Origin: Falsiroseomonas oryziterrae
GTDB taxonomy: Bacteria; Pseudomonadota; Alphaproteobacteria; Acetobacterales; Acetobacteraceae
Length of the DNA stretch: 41,527 nt
Assembly (NCBI RefSeq): GCF_021864505.1
Contig: NZ_JAKJIB010000009.1
Location: forward strand, 1-41,527
Direction: 5' to 3'
The position numbers and the translations under genes are program-made. Below the pieces are notes generated by a model. It did no database searches and had not been told where the DNA came from. It was given only the letters and a program-made list of their open reading frames with translations. Of this stretch, positions 7,300-15,463 are shown piece by piece (the first letter of the stretch is position 1; every line of letters starts with the position of its first letter).

Positions 7300-9597
7300 A
7301 TGCATCTGCATTCTTATCGACTGCGGAATTTTCGGCGGCTTCGAGACGTGCATGTCGAACTTGCATCCGACATCTCTATTTTTGTTGGCGCGAATAACAG
7401 CGGAAAAACATCTGCTACGCAGGCGATGCAGATGTTCCTCAACGGCGGCAAAAATGCCTTTAGCCTGTATGATTTCAGCTCCCATGTATGGCCGTTGTTG
7501 GATGAGATCGGCGAAAGAAACGGCGAGATCGCCGAGGCGGAGTTTCCAACCGTCGCGCTCGACCTTTGGTTCGAGGTAGGAGCGGAAGACCTCTATCTCG
7601 TTATCCCCATCCTGCCATCGACCGCTTGGGCCGGAACGCTAGTGGGCATCCGCGTAGAACTTGCGCCGAAGAACATCTCCGACCTAATTCAGCGATACCG
7701 CGCCGCTCGTGACGAGGGCCGGGCCAAGGCGGAAGCGCTGGTCGGTGGCGCAGGCGATTACGTGCCTTGGCCGAAGTCGCTGTCGGCTTACCTGCTCGAG
7801 GAGCTGAGACGCGAGTACGAGCTGCGGTACTTCGTCCTGGATCACACGCAGTTTGACTCGAAGTTTCGCGCGGTCGAAGGATATCTGCCGCTGCCGCTGG
7901 GCAACGACCCAGGTGGCGACGCCGTGCTGAAATCGCTCGTCAAGGTCGATTTCCTGAATGCCCAGCGGCACCTCGCTGATCCATCAGCGACGTCCGTCGG
8001 TGGTGGCCGGTCGGAGGATCTGTCGAAGCGCTTGAGCCGCTTCTATCAGCGCAATCTCGATCAGCGTCAGGACGACCATCAGGCGCTCAAGGCGCTGTTC
8101 GAGTCTGAGGTGGGCCTCGACAAGCATCTTGCGGAAGTTTTTAAAGATACTTTGGAGCGATTGGGGCGATTGGGCTACCCAGGCCTCAACAATCCAAGGC
8201 TCGAAATCAAGTCAGCCCTGAACCCGGCGTCTATCATGAGCCAGGATGCGCGCGTCCACTACATCGTGGGCGAAGGCACACAGGCGATAATGCTGCCTGA
8301 CACTTACAACGGGCTTGGCTTCAAAAACCTGATATATATGGTAGTGGAAGTGCTCGATCTACAGGAGCGCTGGAAGGCTGAACAGGAGGAGCGCGCGCCC
8401 CTCCATCTCATTTTCATCGAGGAGCCCGAGGCGCACCTTCACGCGCAACTTCAGCAGGTGTTCATTCGCAACATTCTTGACTTGCTGGTCATCCCGGGTG
8501 ACGCAGGCGGGTCGTTCGCCAGCCAGGTGGTGATTACGACCCACTCGCCACACATTCTATACGAGCGCGGCTTTCAACCAATCCGCTATTTCCGGCGCGA
8601 TCTGGTCGGAAGCGACCAGGTAACCGAAGTGCTCAACCTGTCCTCATTCTACGCGCAGGAGGCCGAGCATCGCGATTTTCTGCAACGGTATCTGAAACTC
8701 GCCCACTGCGATTTGTTTTTCTCGGATGCCGCCGTGCTCGTGGAGGGCAACGTCGAACGATTGCTGCTCCCGATCATGATATCGAAAGCGGCGACATCAC
8801 TGCGATCATCCTGCATATGTATTCTGGAGGTTGGCGGCGCCTTCGGTCACCAGTTTAAGTCGCTGATCGAGTTCCTCGGGATCGTCACGTTAGTTATCAC
8901 CGACTTGGACAGTGTTACGCTCTTGCCCGCCGACCATGACGGCGAAGATGACGACGATGTAGAGCTTGAGATCGAAGCCGAGGTCGCAGAAGCGGAAGGC
9001 GTTGATAACACCGAGTCGTTGGTGGGCAGCGACGGTCCATCGGTATCGGCTTGCGGGGCCGCCGACCGTGCGCCTGCCCGTCGCTACGGTAAGAAGTGCC
9101 TGCCGGGCGTAGCCGGCGCGGTCACTTCCAATCAGACTCTCGTCAAGTGGCTTCCGGGAAAGCTTTCGATCCACGATCTCTTCGCCGCGACGGAGCAGGA
9201 AAAGGAAACCCCAGCCGACGGCACGACACGCGTCCGGGTGGCCTATCAAACGCCCGCGCCGGTTGTGTGGAATGGCCATAGCGCCGAGTTGGCCGGGCGG
9301 ACCTTGGAAGAAGCTTTCGGACTCGAGAACGCTGAGTGGTGCCAGAGCGCACAACAGCGGAGATTGGGTCTGCGCTTACGCGGTGCATTGGCTGATCCTG
9401 CCGCCCTGGCAGCGGGCCTGCACAAGCGGGTCAGTGGCGACAAGTTCGACAAGACTAAGTTCGCCCTTGGGGTGCTTACAGCCCGACCGGAAGAGTGGCA
9501 AGTTCCGAGGTACATTCACGACGGTCTCATTTGGCTTAAGGCCCAGGTCGATCTCGAAGTAGAAGCCGAAGTCGGCGGGGCCGGGGTAGGTGAGTAG
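7300..9597 (+). CDS. gajA: Gabija protein GajA: OLD-family ATPase/TOPRIM nuclease
   Basis: 765 residues. The N-terminal ABC-type ATPase begins with the RecF/OLD-like RLRNFRRLRDV, Walker A GANNSGKT at residues 30-37, and Walker B near residue 370 (LHLIFIEEPEAHLHAQLQ). The C-terminal TOPRIM domain has Glu482 in VLVEGNVERLLL and the DxD at 535-537 (VITDLDS), the metal-binding residues of OLD nucleases. In Gabija, GajA is a sequence-specific nicking nuclease held in check by nucleotides and activated when phage replication depletes them. The UvrD-like partner overlaps its 3' end by 8 bp, which defines the system. It is longer than typical GajA (about 580 residues), partly through an Asp/Glu-rich insert after the DxD. 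The ATG at 7300 follows a GGGGG tract; earlier in-frame codons do not encode domain sequence. Base composition is more A+T-rich than neighbouring genes. Confidence 0.88.
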   Translation: MHLHSYRLRNFRRLRDVHVELASDISIFVGANNSGKTSATQAMQMFLNGGKNAFSLYDFSSHVWPLLDEIGERNGEIAEAEFPTVALDLWFEVGAEDLYLVIPILPSTAWAGTLVGIRVELAPKNISDLIQRYRAARDEGRAKAEALVGGAGDYVPWPKSLSAYLLEELRREYELRYFVLDHTQFDSKFRAVEGYLPLPLGNDPGGDAVLKSLVKVDFLNAQRHLADPSATSVGGGRSEDLSKRLSRFYQRNLDQRQDDHQALKALFESEVGLDKHLAEVFKDTLERLGRLGYPGLNNPRLEIKSALNPASIMSQDARVHYIVGEGTQAIMLPDTYNGLGFKNLIYMVVEVLDLQERWKAEQEERAPLHLIFIEEPEAHLHAQLQQVFIRNILDLLVIPGDAGGSFASQVVITTHSPHILYERGFQPIRYFRRDLVGSDQVTEVLNLSSFYAQEAEHRDFLQRYLKLAHCDLFFSDAAVLVEGNVERLLLPIMISKAATSLRSSCICILEVGGAFGHQFKSLIEFLGIVTLVITDLDSVTLLPADHDGEDDDDVELEIEAEVAEAEGVDNTESLVGSDGPSVSACGAADRAPARRYGKKCLPGVAGAVTSNQTLVKWLPGKLSIHDLFAATEQEKETPADGTTRVRVAYQTPAPVVWNGHSAELAGRTLEEAFGLENAEWCQSAQQRRLGLRLRGALADPAALAAGLHKRVSGDKFDKTKFALGVLTARPEEWQVPRYIHDGLIWLKAQVDLEVEAEVGGAGVGE

Positions 9598-11524
9598 CCG
9601 CGCGCAACAGCCCGATACGCAGGCCGACGTAGATCTTCGTCACTGTCTGGAAGCGCGGCCGCCGACCAGCTTTAACATGGTTGCTGGGGCGGGTTCTGGC
9701 AAAACCACGTCGCTGATTAAGGGGCTCGCCTCGACGCTCGCCATGCACGGCGAGCGTTTGCGGTTGCGCAGGCAGCGCGTGGCTTGCATCACCTACACCG
9801 AGATCGCCGCAAAGGAGATTTGGGCGGACGTAGGGAACAATCCGCTCGTTCATGTCTCTACGATTCATAGTTTCCTTTGGTTGATTGGGCGCGCCTTTCA
9901 GCAAGACATCGCCGCTTGGGTGGCGAACAGGATCAACGAGCGGATTGTAGAACTGCAGAGTGATGCGTCCAAGTTTAGCCCTCGCGTTCAGCAGAAAACG
10001 CGGGACAAGAACGCTCGTGATATCGTGCGCTACGAGCAGCAGCGTGAGGCTATCGCTAAGGTTCGAACCTTCGCTTATGGAACCGGGAGTGACTACGCCA
10101 CGGGTATTCTAGGACACGATGACATCATCAAGATGGCTACGCGGTTGATGATGGATCGCCCGCTTTTCCGATCTCTGGTAGCGCAGCAATTTCCGTTCAT
10201 TTTTGTGGACGAAAGCCAAGACACCTTTCCTGTCGTTGTCGAAGCGTTGATGGCGATTCAGCAGCAGGAGCAGGCCCGCTTTTGCCTCGGGTTCTTCGGA
10301 GACCCGATGCAGCGCATTTATCCTACCGGGATCGGCACGGTTCCCCAACTCGACGGTTGGCGGGCGATCTCCAAACCGCAGAACTTCCGTTCGTCAACCA
10401 CGGTATTGAACCTCGCGAACGCCATACGGCGTGACGGCGATGGTCTGGTTCAGGTCGGTGGCCGGAAGAAGGAGGAGGGCAACGCGAAGGTTCCGGTCGT
10501 AGGTACAGCGCGTTTGTTTGTCCTGCCAACCGATGCCCGTCGCGACGAACGCGTGGCCGAAGTTAGAGCATGGATCGCCAAAGCAAACAGTGACGAGACG
10601 TGGCTCCCCGCCGGCGAGAACGATCCGGTAAAAATGCTAGTGATCGTGCATCGCATGGCGGCAAAGCGATTGGGGTTTGGAGACCTCTACGCAGCGCTCA
10701 ACGACAAGGCACCGGACGCTTTCAAGAATGGATTTCTGGATGCGACGGCTTGGCCACTGCGACCGTTCGTTTCGTTTCTACTCCCCCTTGCGGATGCTGT
10801 TCGCGACGGACGAAACTTCGATAGGATGCGACTGCTTCGCCTTCATTCACCGTTGCTCGAGAAGGCCAATCTGAAAGGCGTAAATGTCGCCGAGCGCCTC
10901 AACCAACTTCAGGCTTTGAGCAATCAGATCAGTGAACTGATGGCGCCGGCATCGCATGCGTCCATTCGTGACGTGTTGATGCTTGCCAAGGAAAGTCGCT
11001 TGGTCGCGCTTGACCCTCGGTTGTCTGCTTACCTTGAAGATTTCGCGGCCAATGAACCCAAAGCTAACGAGAGCGAACATGACGGAGCGGAGGGCGACGA
11101 AAATCAGTCAAATGAGATCAATTCGATGGCGGCGTTCCTAAATTGTGCAGCACATCAGCTCCGGCCTTATCAAAAATACGTACACGAGGAGTCGCCTTTC
11201 TCTACGCAGCAAGGCGTGAAGGGGGCTGAATATGATCGCGTGCTTGTTGTGCTCGACGACGATGAGGGCACACATTTTCAATTTTCGTACGAAAAATACT
11301 TCGGTCTTAAAGAGCTTTCAACTCGGGACAAAAAGACACTGGTGGAAGGCGGTGAAACCGCCGTCGAGCGAACGAGGCGGCTCTTCTACGTTTGCTGCAC
11401 ACGCGCTCGGCAAGACCTAGCGGTGGTTCTTTTCGTTGCCGATCCGGCACAGGCGATAGCGCATATTCGCGGGCTCGGGCTCTTCCCGGAAGCGGATATT
11501 CTCTCGCGGGAAGCGCTCGCTTAG
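9590..11524 (+). CDS. gajB: Gabija protein GajB: UvrD-like helicase
   Basis: 644 residues, superfamily 1 helicase-like. Walker A (motif I) is AGAGSGKTT at about residues 32-40. Motif Ia lies around ACITYTEIAAKE, motif II is DESQD at residues 207-211, motif III is FFGDPMQRIYP, and late motifs include EYDRVLVVLDD and RLFYVCCTRARQDLAVV. In Gabija systems GajB senses DNA ends or single strands produced during phage infection and stimulates GajA. The GTG start overlaps the gajA stop by 8 bp, indicating translational coupling. It is longer than the usual GajB (about 490 residues). Composition matches gajA, so the two moved together. Confidence 0.87.
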   Translation: MSSRAQQPDTQADVDLRHCLEARPPTSFNMVAGAGSGKTTSLIKGLASTLAMHGERLRLRRQRVACITYTEIAAKEIWADVGNNPLVHVSTIHSFLWLIGRAFQQDIAAWVANRINERIVELQSDASKFSPRVQQKTRDKNARDIVRYEQQREAIAKVRTFAYGTGSDYATGILGHDDIIKMATRLMMDRPLFRSLVAQQFPFIFVDESQDTFPVVVEALMAIQQQEQARFCLGFFGDPMQRIYPTGIGTVPQLDGWRAISKPQNFRSSTTVLNLANAIRRDGDGLVQVGGRKKEEGNAKVPVVGTARLFVLPTDARRDERVAEVRAWIAKANSDETWLPAGENDPVKMLVIVHRMAAKRLGFGDLYAALNDKAPDAFKNGFLDATAWPLRPFVSFLLPLADAVRDGRNFDRMRLLRLHSPLLEKANLKGVNVAERLNQLQALSNQISELMAPASHASIRDVLMLAKESRLVALDPRLSAYLEDFAANEPKANESEHDGAEGDENQSNEINSMAAFLNCAAHQLRPYQKYVHEESPFSTQQGVKGAEYDRVLVVLDDDEGTHFQFSYEKYFGLKELSTRDKKTLVEGGETAVERTRRLFYVCCTRARQDLAVVLFVADPAQAIAHIRGLGLFPEADILSREALA

Positions 11525-11900
11525 CTGCCGTCGCGGCGCTATCGGCCGCTTTCCGATTCCGACCGTCCGAAAGCAGCCTTTCCGCTGTCGGCCAGACCAC
11601 GCCATGACATACAGACACACGCGTGCTGCATTGATGTCCGTTCACCGAGGCGGAGCCGGCGAGCCCGCGAAACAAGCGAACGTCTGCAATGCGCCCATTC
11701 CAGTCCTTTCACACCTGGCTCGTATCCGAGGAGGTCGCTCCAGACCGGCTCCGGCTCGTGACGAACCACGGAGCCTTCGTCGCTGGCTGAGCATGAGGCT
11801 GTGCCGATTCCGTCATTGAGCTCTCGGCCCCCCGCCGTTCCCTTCGGGGTGGACCGGCCCGCTTGTGCACTTGAGTGCACGGCTACGGCTCGGCCGATTC
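11525..11900. other. Convergent intergenic region with palindrome copy 2
   Basis: 376 bp between the ends of gajB and the first tyrosine recombinase. No reading frame here shows protein-like composition. It contains palindrome copy 2 at 11865-11880, 20 bp beyond the recombinase stop. Confidence 0.6.
11865..11880. repeat. GTGCAC palindrome, copy 2 (one substitution)
   Basis: GTGCACTTGAGTGCAC, identical to the consensus except for T in place of C in the central TCGA. Both GTGCAC arms are intact. It lies between convergent genes. Confidence 0.85.
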
Positions 11901-13016
11901 TTAGCGTGGCAAGTCGTCCGGATGCGGATCCGCCTCCTCTTGATCGCGCTGGCGACGGAAGCGCTCGAGAAAAGCCTGCATCTGCCGGATCGAGAGCTGA
12001 CGCGATGAGCGGACGTAGTGCCGCTCGGTCGTCCGGAAGCCTGCGTGCCCGAGCAGCGCCGCCGCTTCGCGCGGCCGCTCCGGGTGGTCCACCACGAAAG
12101 CAGTCGCAGCCGAGTGCCGAAAGCTGTGCGGCGAGATTGCTCGGCCGAGTTGGCGCTCGGTCACTTCCTTGATCCGCTGCCTGACGCCCTGGTGCTCGAG
12201 CGGCTGACCGACAGCCCCGACCCAGAGGCGCGCATGGCCGGCCGGCCGACGGGCGCGGGTGAGCATTACGGGGCGCCCCTCTTCGAGGAAGTACTCGAGA
12301 TCGCCTCGAAGGCCTTCTGGTACCGGCCAGATGTCCCGCCGGCGCGTCTTGGTCCGCTCCGCGTCCAGTCGGATGTGCCAGCCACCCTCGCTAAGTCGCA
12401 GGTCGCGGCCGAGTTCGAGCGAGGCGAAGTTCCCGATCCGCACCGGTGCCGCCGCAAGCAGGGCCACCATCAGGCCTGCCTGGTAGCGGTTCGCATCGGC
12501 GATGCGACCGTCAGGACCGAGGGCCGCGTCCATCTCGGCGAAGCCTGCCAGGTAGAGATCCTCCGGCCGAGCGATCTCGCGCGGGCTCCGGCGCTCGCGC
12601 GTGGCGCGCCCCTCGAGCCCCTCGACGACGGTCCAGAGCGCGCGGAGATGCTCCGGCGGTGGCTCCGGCCCGATTGCGCGCGCGACACCGATCGCATTCC
12701 CGATGGCTGTGGCGATGGAGCTTGCCTTCAGTCCCCGTGCGAGCTCGTGATTGGCAAAGTCGGCCAGTGTCTTGGGCGTCGTCGCGGCGATGAGCGACGG
12801 GTTCCCGACGGCGGCCGGTTCGTGTGCGGCGAGCCAGGCCACGTAGCGACCTGCATCGTAGGTCGCCTGGCGCTGCCGCCTGGGCGACCAGTTCGCCGCG
12901 CCGCCCCGTTCGTCGAGAAAGCCCGGCGGCTGGCAGGCCCGTTCCCAGCCGCGCCGCCACGGCTCCGGCCATTCGGACAGCGGCAGGCCCAGCCGCTTCG
13001 GATTAGGCTTGCCCAT
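11901..13016 (-). CDS. Tyrosine recombinase A
   Basis: 371 residues. The phage-integrase catalytic set is visible: Arg193 in APVRIGNFASLEL, Lys in ERTKTRRRD, His297/Arg300 in SPHSFRHSA, LGHAGF before the end, and the nucleophile Tyr334 in RHYVRS. An N-terminal SAM-like core-binding region lies at about residues 55-160. The ATG at 13016 overlaps the TGA of the upstream recombinase (TGATG); the 12 residues before it in the open frame belong to the other gene's region and were not included. It is the second gene of a two-recombinase operon. Such pairs usually act together on one attachment site, but no site was identified. Confidence 0.9.
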   Translation of the reverse strand: MGKPNPKRLGLPLSEWPEPWRRGWERACQPPGFLDERGGAANWSPRRQRQATYDAGRYVAWLAAHEPAAVGNPSLIAATTPKTLADFANHELARGLKASSIATAIGNAIGVARAIGPEPPPEHLRALWTVVEGLEGRATRERRSPREIARPEDLYLAGFAEMDAALGPDGRIADANRYQAGLMVALLAAAPVRIGNFASLELGRDLRLSEGGWHIRLDAERTKTRRRDIWPVPEGLRGDLEYFLEEGRPVMLTRARRPAGHARLWVGAVGQPLEHQGVRQRIKEVTERQLGRAISPHSFRHSAATAFVVDHPERPREAAALLGHAGFRTTERHYVRSSRQLSIRQMQAFLERFRRQRDQEEADPHPDDLPR

Positions 13017-14758
13017 CACCGCCCACCCCGCACGAAGGCGTCGAGCGTGCACTGGTGCCGCTGGCGTGCGCGGGCCGGCAGCCGGCGCGCGTAGTGGGCT
13101 TCGGTTGTGGCGATGCTCTTGTGGCCGAGGACGTCGCGCCCGAGGGCGAGCGCCCCCGGGTGCATCCTCTCCAAGATCTCGAGGATGAGCGACCTTACGA
13201 GGTGAGGGTTGACGGCGACCCCCAGGACCTTTCCCGTGACGTCCTGCAGCGTCGTGTTCGCCGCCATGGTCGTCCAGTTGCTTCCGTCCTCGCGCGGGAA
13301 GAGCCAGGACGTTACGGCCTTGCCGGCGTGCACGCAGCGATACCGGTCGACGTAGACCTGGAGCATGCGGACCGTCTCGGGCCGGAGATCGGCGACGACC
13401 TCCTGCCCGTTCTTGAGCTCGGCGCCGCTGATCATGACCGTGAGCCCGCCCGCCGTGGTCCGGACGACATGCCGCTCAAGGTCCAGGCCGACGACGTTGC
13501 CGGACCGCAGGCCGGTGTCGAGGAGGATCTGCAGGTACAGCGCACAGCGGACGAGGCGGGCCGAGCGGATGTCGACCTCCCCCCTGCGCTCCGCCTCCCG
13601 CATGAGGCGGGCGGGCAGGTTGATCAGAGCCCTGAGGGTGTGGTCATCGCTCATGGCGGTGAGCCGCTGATGCGTGCGCTCGCCCATCTGGCGCTTCGCA
13701 CGGACCTGCTTTTCGAGATGGGCGAGCCGCCGGAGGTCCTCGTCCGCGAGCTTGGCCGCACGCCCGGCACAGAGAAGCACGACGGCCATCTGGCCGATGC
13801 TCGATCCCTGCCGCTGGTTCAGGCGCTTGCCGACGCGCTCGAGCACCTCCCTGACGCGATCGGGGCGGCAGAGGTCGGCGAGACCCTTCAGCTGATCTGC
13901 GGGAACGCCCGCCGCGACGAATTCGCCGGCGGCCCGGCGCAATGTCCCGAGGTAGTTGGCGCGCGTCTTGGGGCTGAGCTCTTCCACTGGCCTCACGTCG
14001 TCGTCGTCGAGGGAGAGCCAGCTGTCCGTGCCGGTGCCGCGCTCGACGAAGGCCTGCGCCTCTGCCTCGAGCGAGGCAGGGTAGGCTGACCAAGCGGGCG
14101 AACTCACGGCGCGGCCTGGCGCCGGCATCGTGAGGGTCTGGCTCGGCCAGCCCGGGATCTTCGCCTGGGCCGACAGCCATCCAGCGACGAGCTTGCGCCG
14201 CGCCTTGTCCGCATGCTGCTTCAGCGACGTGTCCCGGACGAGCTGCAGGAAGCGCTCGACGTGCCCGTCCGTGACGTCGGTGGGCGCGTGTCCGTGCTCG
14301 GATGCCCAATGCGCGAAGCGGCTGACAGCGGGCCAGAGCGCACTCGGACCGGCCCGCTCGCGAAGCTCGGCCCAGGCCGGCGAGAGCGGCTTGCGCGACT
14401 TCCCCGGCATCACCTCGATGCCGGCCGTTCGCAGCGCACGGCGAAAGTTGCTCATCATCGAGGACAGGCTCTTCGGGGAGCTGAAGCCGAGCGTGGCCGG
14501 GGTCACTTTCCGGAACCGCTTCTCGATGCGCGCGATGTCGACCGCCCCGGCGAGGCCGGCCGCTCCCATCTGCCGCGCGACCAGGTCGACAGCGCGGAGG
14601 ATGTTGACCCGCGTGCCGCGCGGGAGATCGGGCGCGGCGGCGACGGCGTCCTTGAGGTCAGCGAAGGTCACCGGCTTCGTGCGCGATGATCCCTCACTTC
14701 CGATCTGCGCCGGATTCGGCTTCTCGGGCTTGCTGCTCTTGTACGACGTCATGGTCAT
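13016..14758 (-). CDS. Tyrosine recombinase B
   Basis: 580 residues, with a long N-terminal extension (about 380 residues) before the catalytic domain. Catalytic motifs are the Arg in LDTGLRSGNVVGLDL, ELKNG as the beta-hairpin Lys, NPHLVRSL as the His/Arg box, and LGHKSIATTEAHYARR with the nucleophile Tyr. The His/Arg box is HLVR rather than HxLRH, so the second box His is not obvious. The start is supported by AAGGAC about 7 nt upstream, lying within a 15-bp inverted repeat. It overlaps recombinase A by one base, so both are made from one message. The two are unlike in sequence outside the catalytic motifs and therefore not a recent duplication. Confidence 0.88.
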   Translation of the reverse strand: MTMTSYKSSKPEKPNPAQIGSEGSSRTKPVTFADLKDAVAAAPDLPRGTRVNILRAVDLVARQMGAAGLAGAVDIARIEKRFRKVTPATLGFSSPKSLSSMMSNFRRALRTAGIEVMPGKSRKPLSPAWAELRERAGPSALWPAVSRFAHWASEHGHAPTDVTDGHVERFLQLVRDTSLKQHADKARRKLVAGWLSAQAKIPGWPSQTLTMPAPGRAVSSPAWSAYPASLEAEAQAFVERGTGTDSWLSLDDDDVRPVEELSPKTRANYLGTLRRAAGEFVAAGVPADQLKGLADLCRPDRVREVLERVGKRLNQRQGSSIGQMAVVLLCAGRAAKLADEDLRRLAHLEKQVRAKRQMGERTHQRLTAMSDDHTLRALINLPARLMREAERRGEVDIRSARLVRCALYLQILLDTGLRSGNVVGLDLERHVVRTTAGGLTVMISGAELKNGQEVVADLRPETVRMLQVYVDRYRCVHAGKAVTSWLFPREDGSNWTTMAANTTLQDVTGKVLGVAVNPHLVRSLILEILERMHPGALALGRDVLGHKSIATTEAHYARRLPARARQRHQCTLDAFVRGGR

Positions 14759-14764
14759 TCACGT

Positions 14765-14779
14765 CCTTTCCTGGAAAGG
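14765..14779. promoter_or_regulatory. Inverted repeat over the ribosome-binding site of recombinase B
   Basis: CCTTTCC-T-GGAAAGG, immediately upstream of the recombinase B start; on the minus strand the Shine-Dalgarno-like AAGGA is part of one arm. It may be an operator or may occlude translation initiation. Confidence 0.35.
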
Positions 14780-14943
14780 GCCGGACAAAGGCGTCCGGCA
14801 ACGAATGGGGTGGGTTGGTTTTGACTTGTTGAAGGGAGGTGATGGGTTCGTGGCGGGGTGGACATGGACGGACAGACCACGCCAGGTGCTGCCAACGAGA
14901 GGTGCAAGTGCAGATCCGTTCTGCGACGAAGTGCTCGGCGACG

Positions 14944-14963
14944 CTGTGCACTCGAGTGCACAG
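14944..14963. repeat. GTGCACTCGAGTGCAC palindrome, copy 3
   Basis: Exact 16-bp core at 14946-14961, extended to a 20-bp palindrome by CT/AG. It sits between divergent genes, about 185 bp from recombinase B and 500 bp from the ATPase gene. Confidence 0.9.
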
Positions 14964-15290
14964 AAACATGATGGGACGCGCCCGACCCTCCGCGGGAGCG
15001 CAGAGGGGATTTCGCCTTGGGACGGGGGCGGGCCGGCGTCTGGTGCTTGAGGAAGAGCATTTCGATTGTGGCGTAGCAGGCGCCTTAGCCAACCGACCGG
15101 AGCAGCACGAAGCTGGGCACGCGCTCGCGCCAGGATTCGCCTGCTGCACAGCCGGACAGCGCTGGAGGACCCAGCCCCTTGAGTTCGGTTCGGTGCAGTA
15201 CCAAATCGCTGGAGCCCGTGAGGGTGGGGCCTTGGGCCTAGAGCCCTCCGAAGAGCGAACACGCCCCTGAGTCAGAAGTGCGTCGTGCCG

Positions 15291-15310
15291 CCGCACCCCC
15301 GTTGGTGCGG
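15291..15310. promoter_or_regulatory. Hairpin in the leader of the ATPase gene
   Basis: CCGCACC (15291-15297) and GGTGCGG (15304-15310) can pair around a 6-nt loop. No T run follows, so a classical terminator is unlikely; it could shape the leader. Confidence 0.3.
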
Positions 15311-15463
15311 TGAACGGCGCCCCTTGTCTCACCGCGTTCGCGAGGCTCGAATGGTCAGCAACGAATTCCGCCATCACCGGCGGCATCCCCGCGGCCCGCA
15401 TGCTGTACGGGTGCGTGGTTCTCTCCTCCCCGGCGCAGCTGCTGCGATCCACGGGAGGTCAGC

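Larger units (their letters stand above)
14759..15463. other. Divergent intergenic region with palindrome copy 3
   Basis: 705 bp between recombinase B (minus) and the helicase-like ATPase (plus). A plus-strand frame at 14839-15270 has a fair Shine-Dalgarno (GAAGGGAGG) but no protein-like features and runs through the palindrome, so I do not call it. Elements seen are the GTGCAC palindrome at 14944-14963, a CCGCACC/GGTGCGG hairpin at 15291-15310, and a strong GGGAGG ribosome-binding site at 15453-15458. Confidence 0.6.

Noticed and set aside
14839-15270. 143-codon plus-strand ORF with a good Shine-Dalgarno
   Set aside because: Composition is Arg/Gly-rich without pattern, it reads through palindrome copy 3, and it lies in a divergent regulatory gap.
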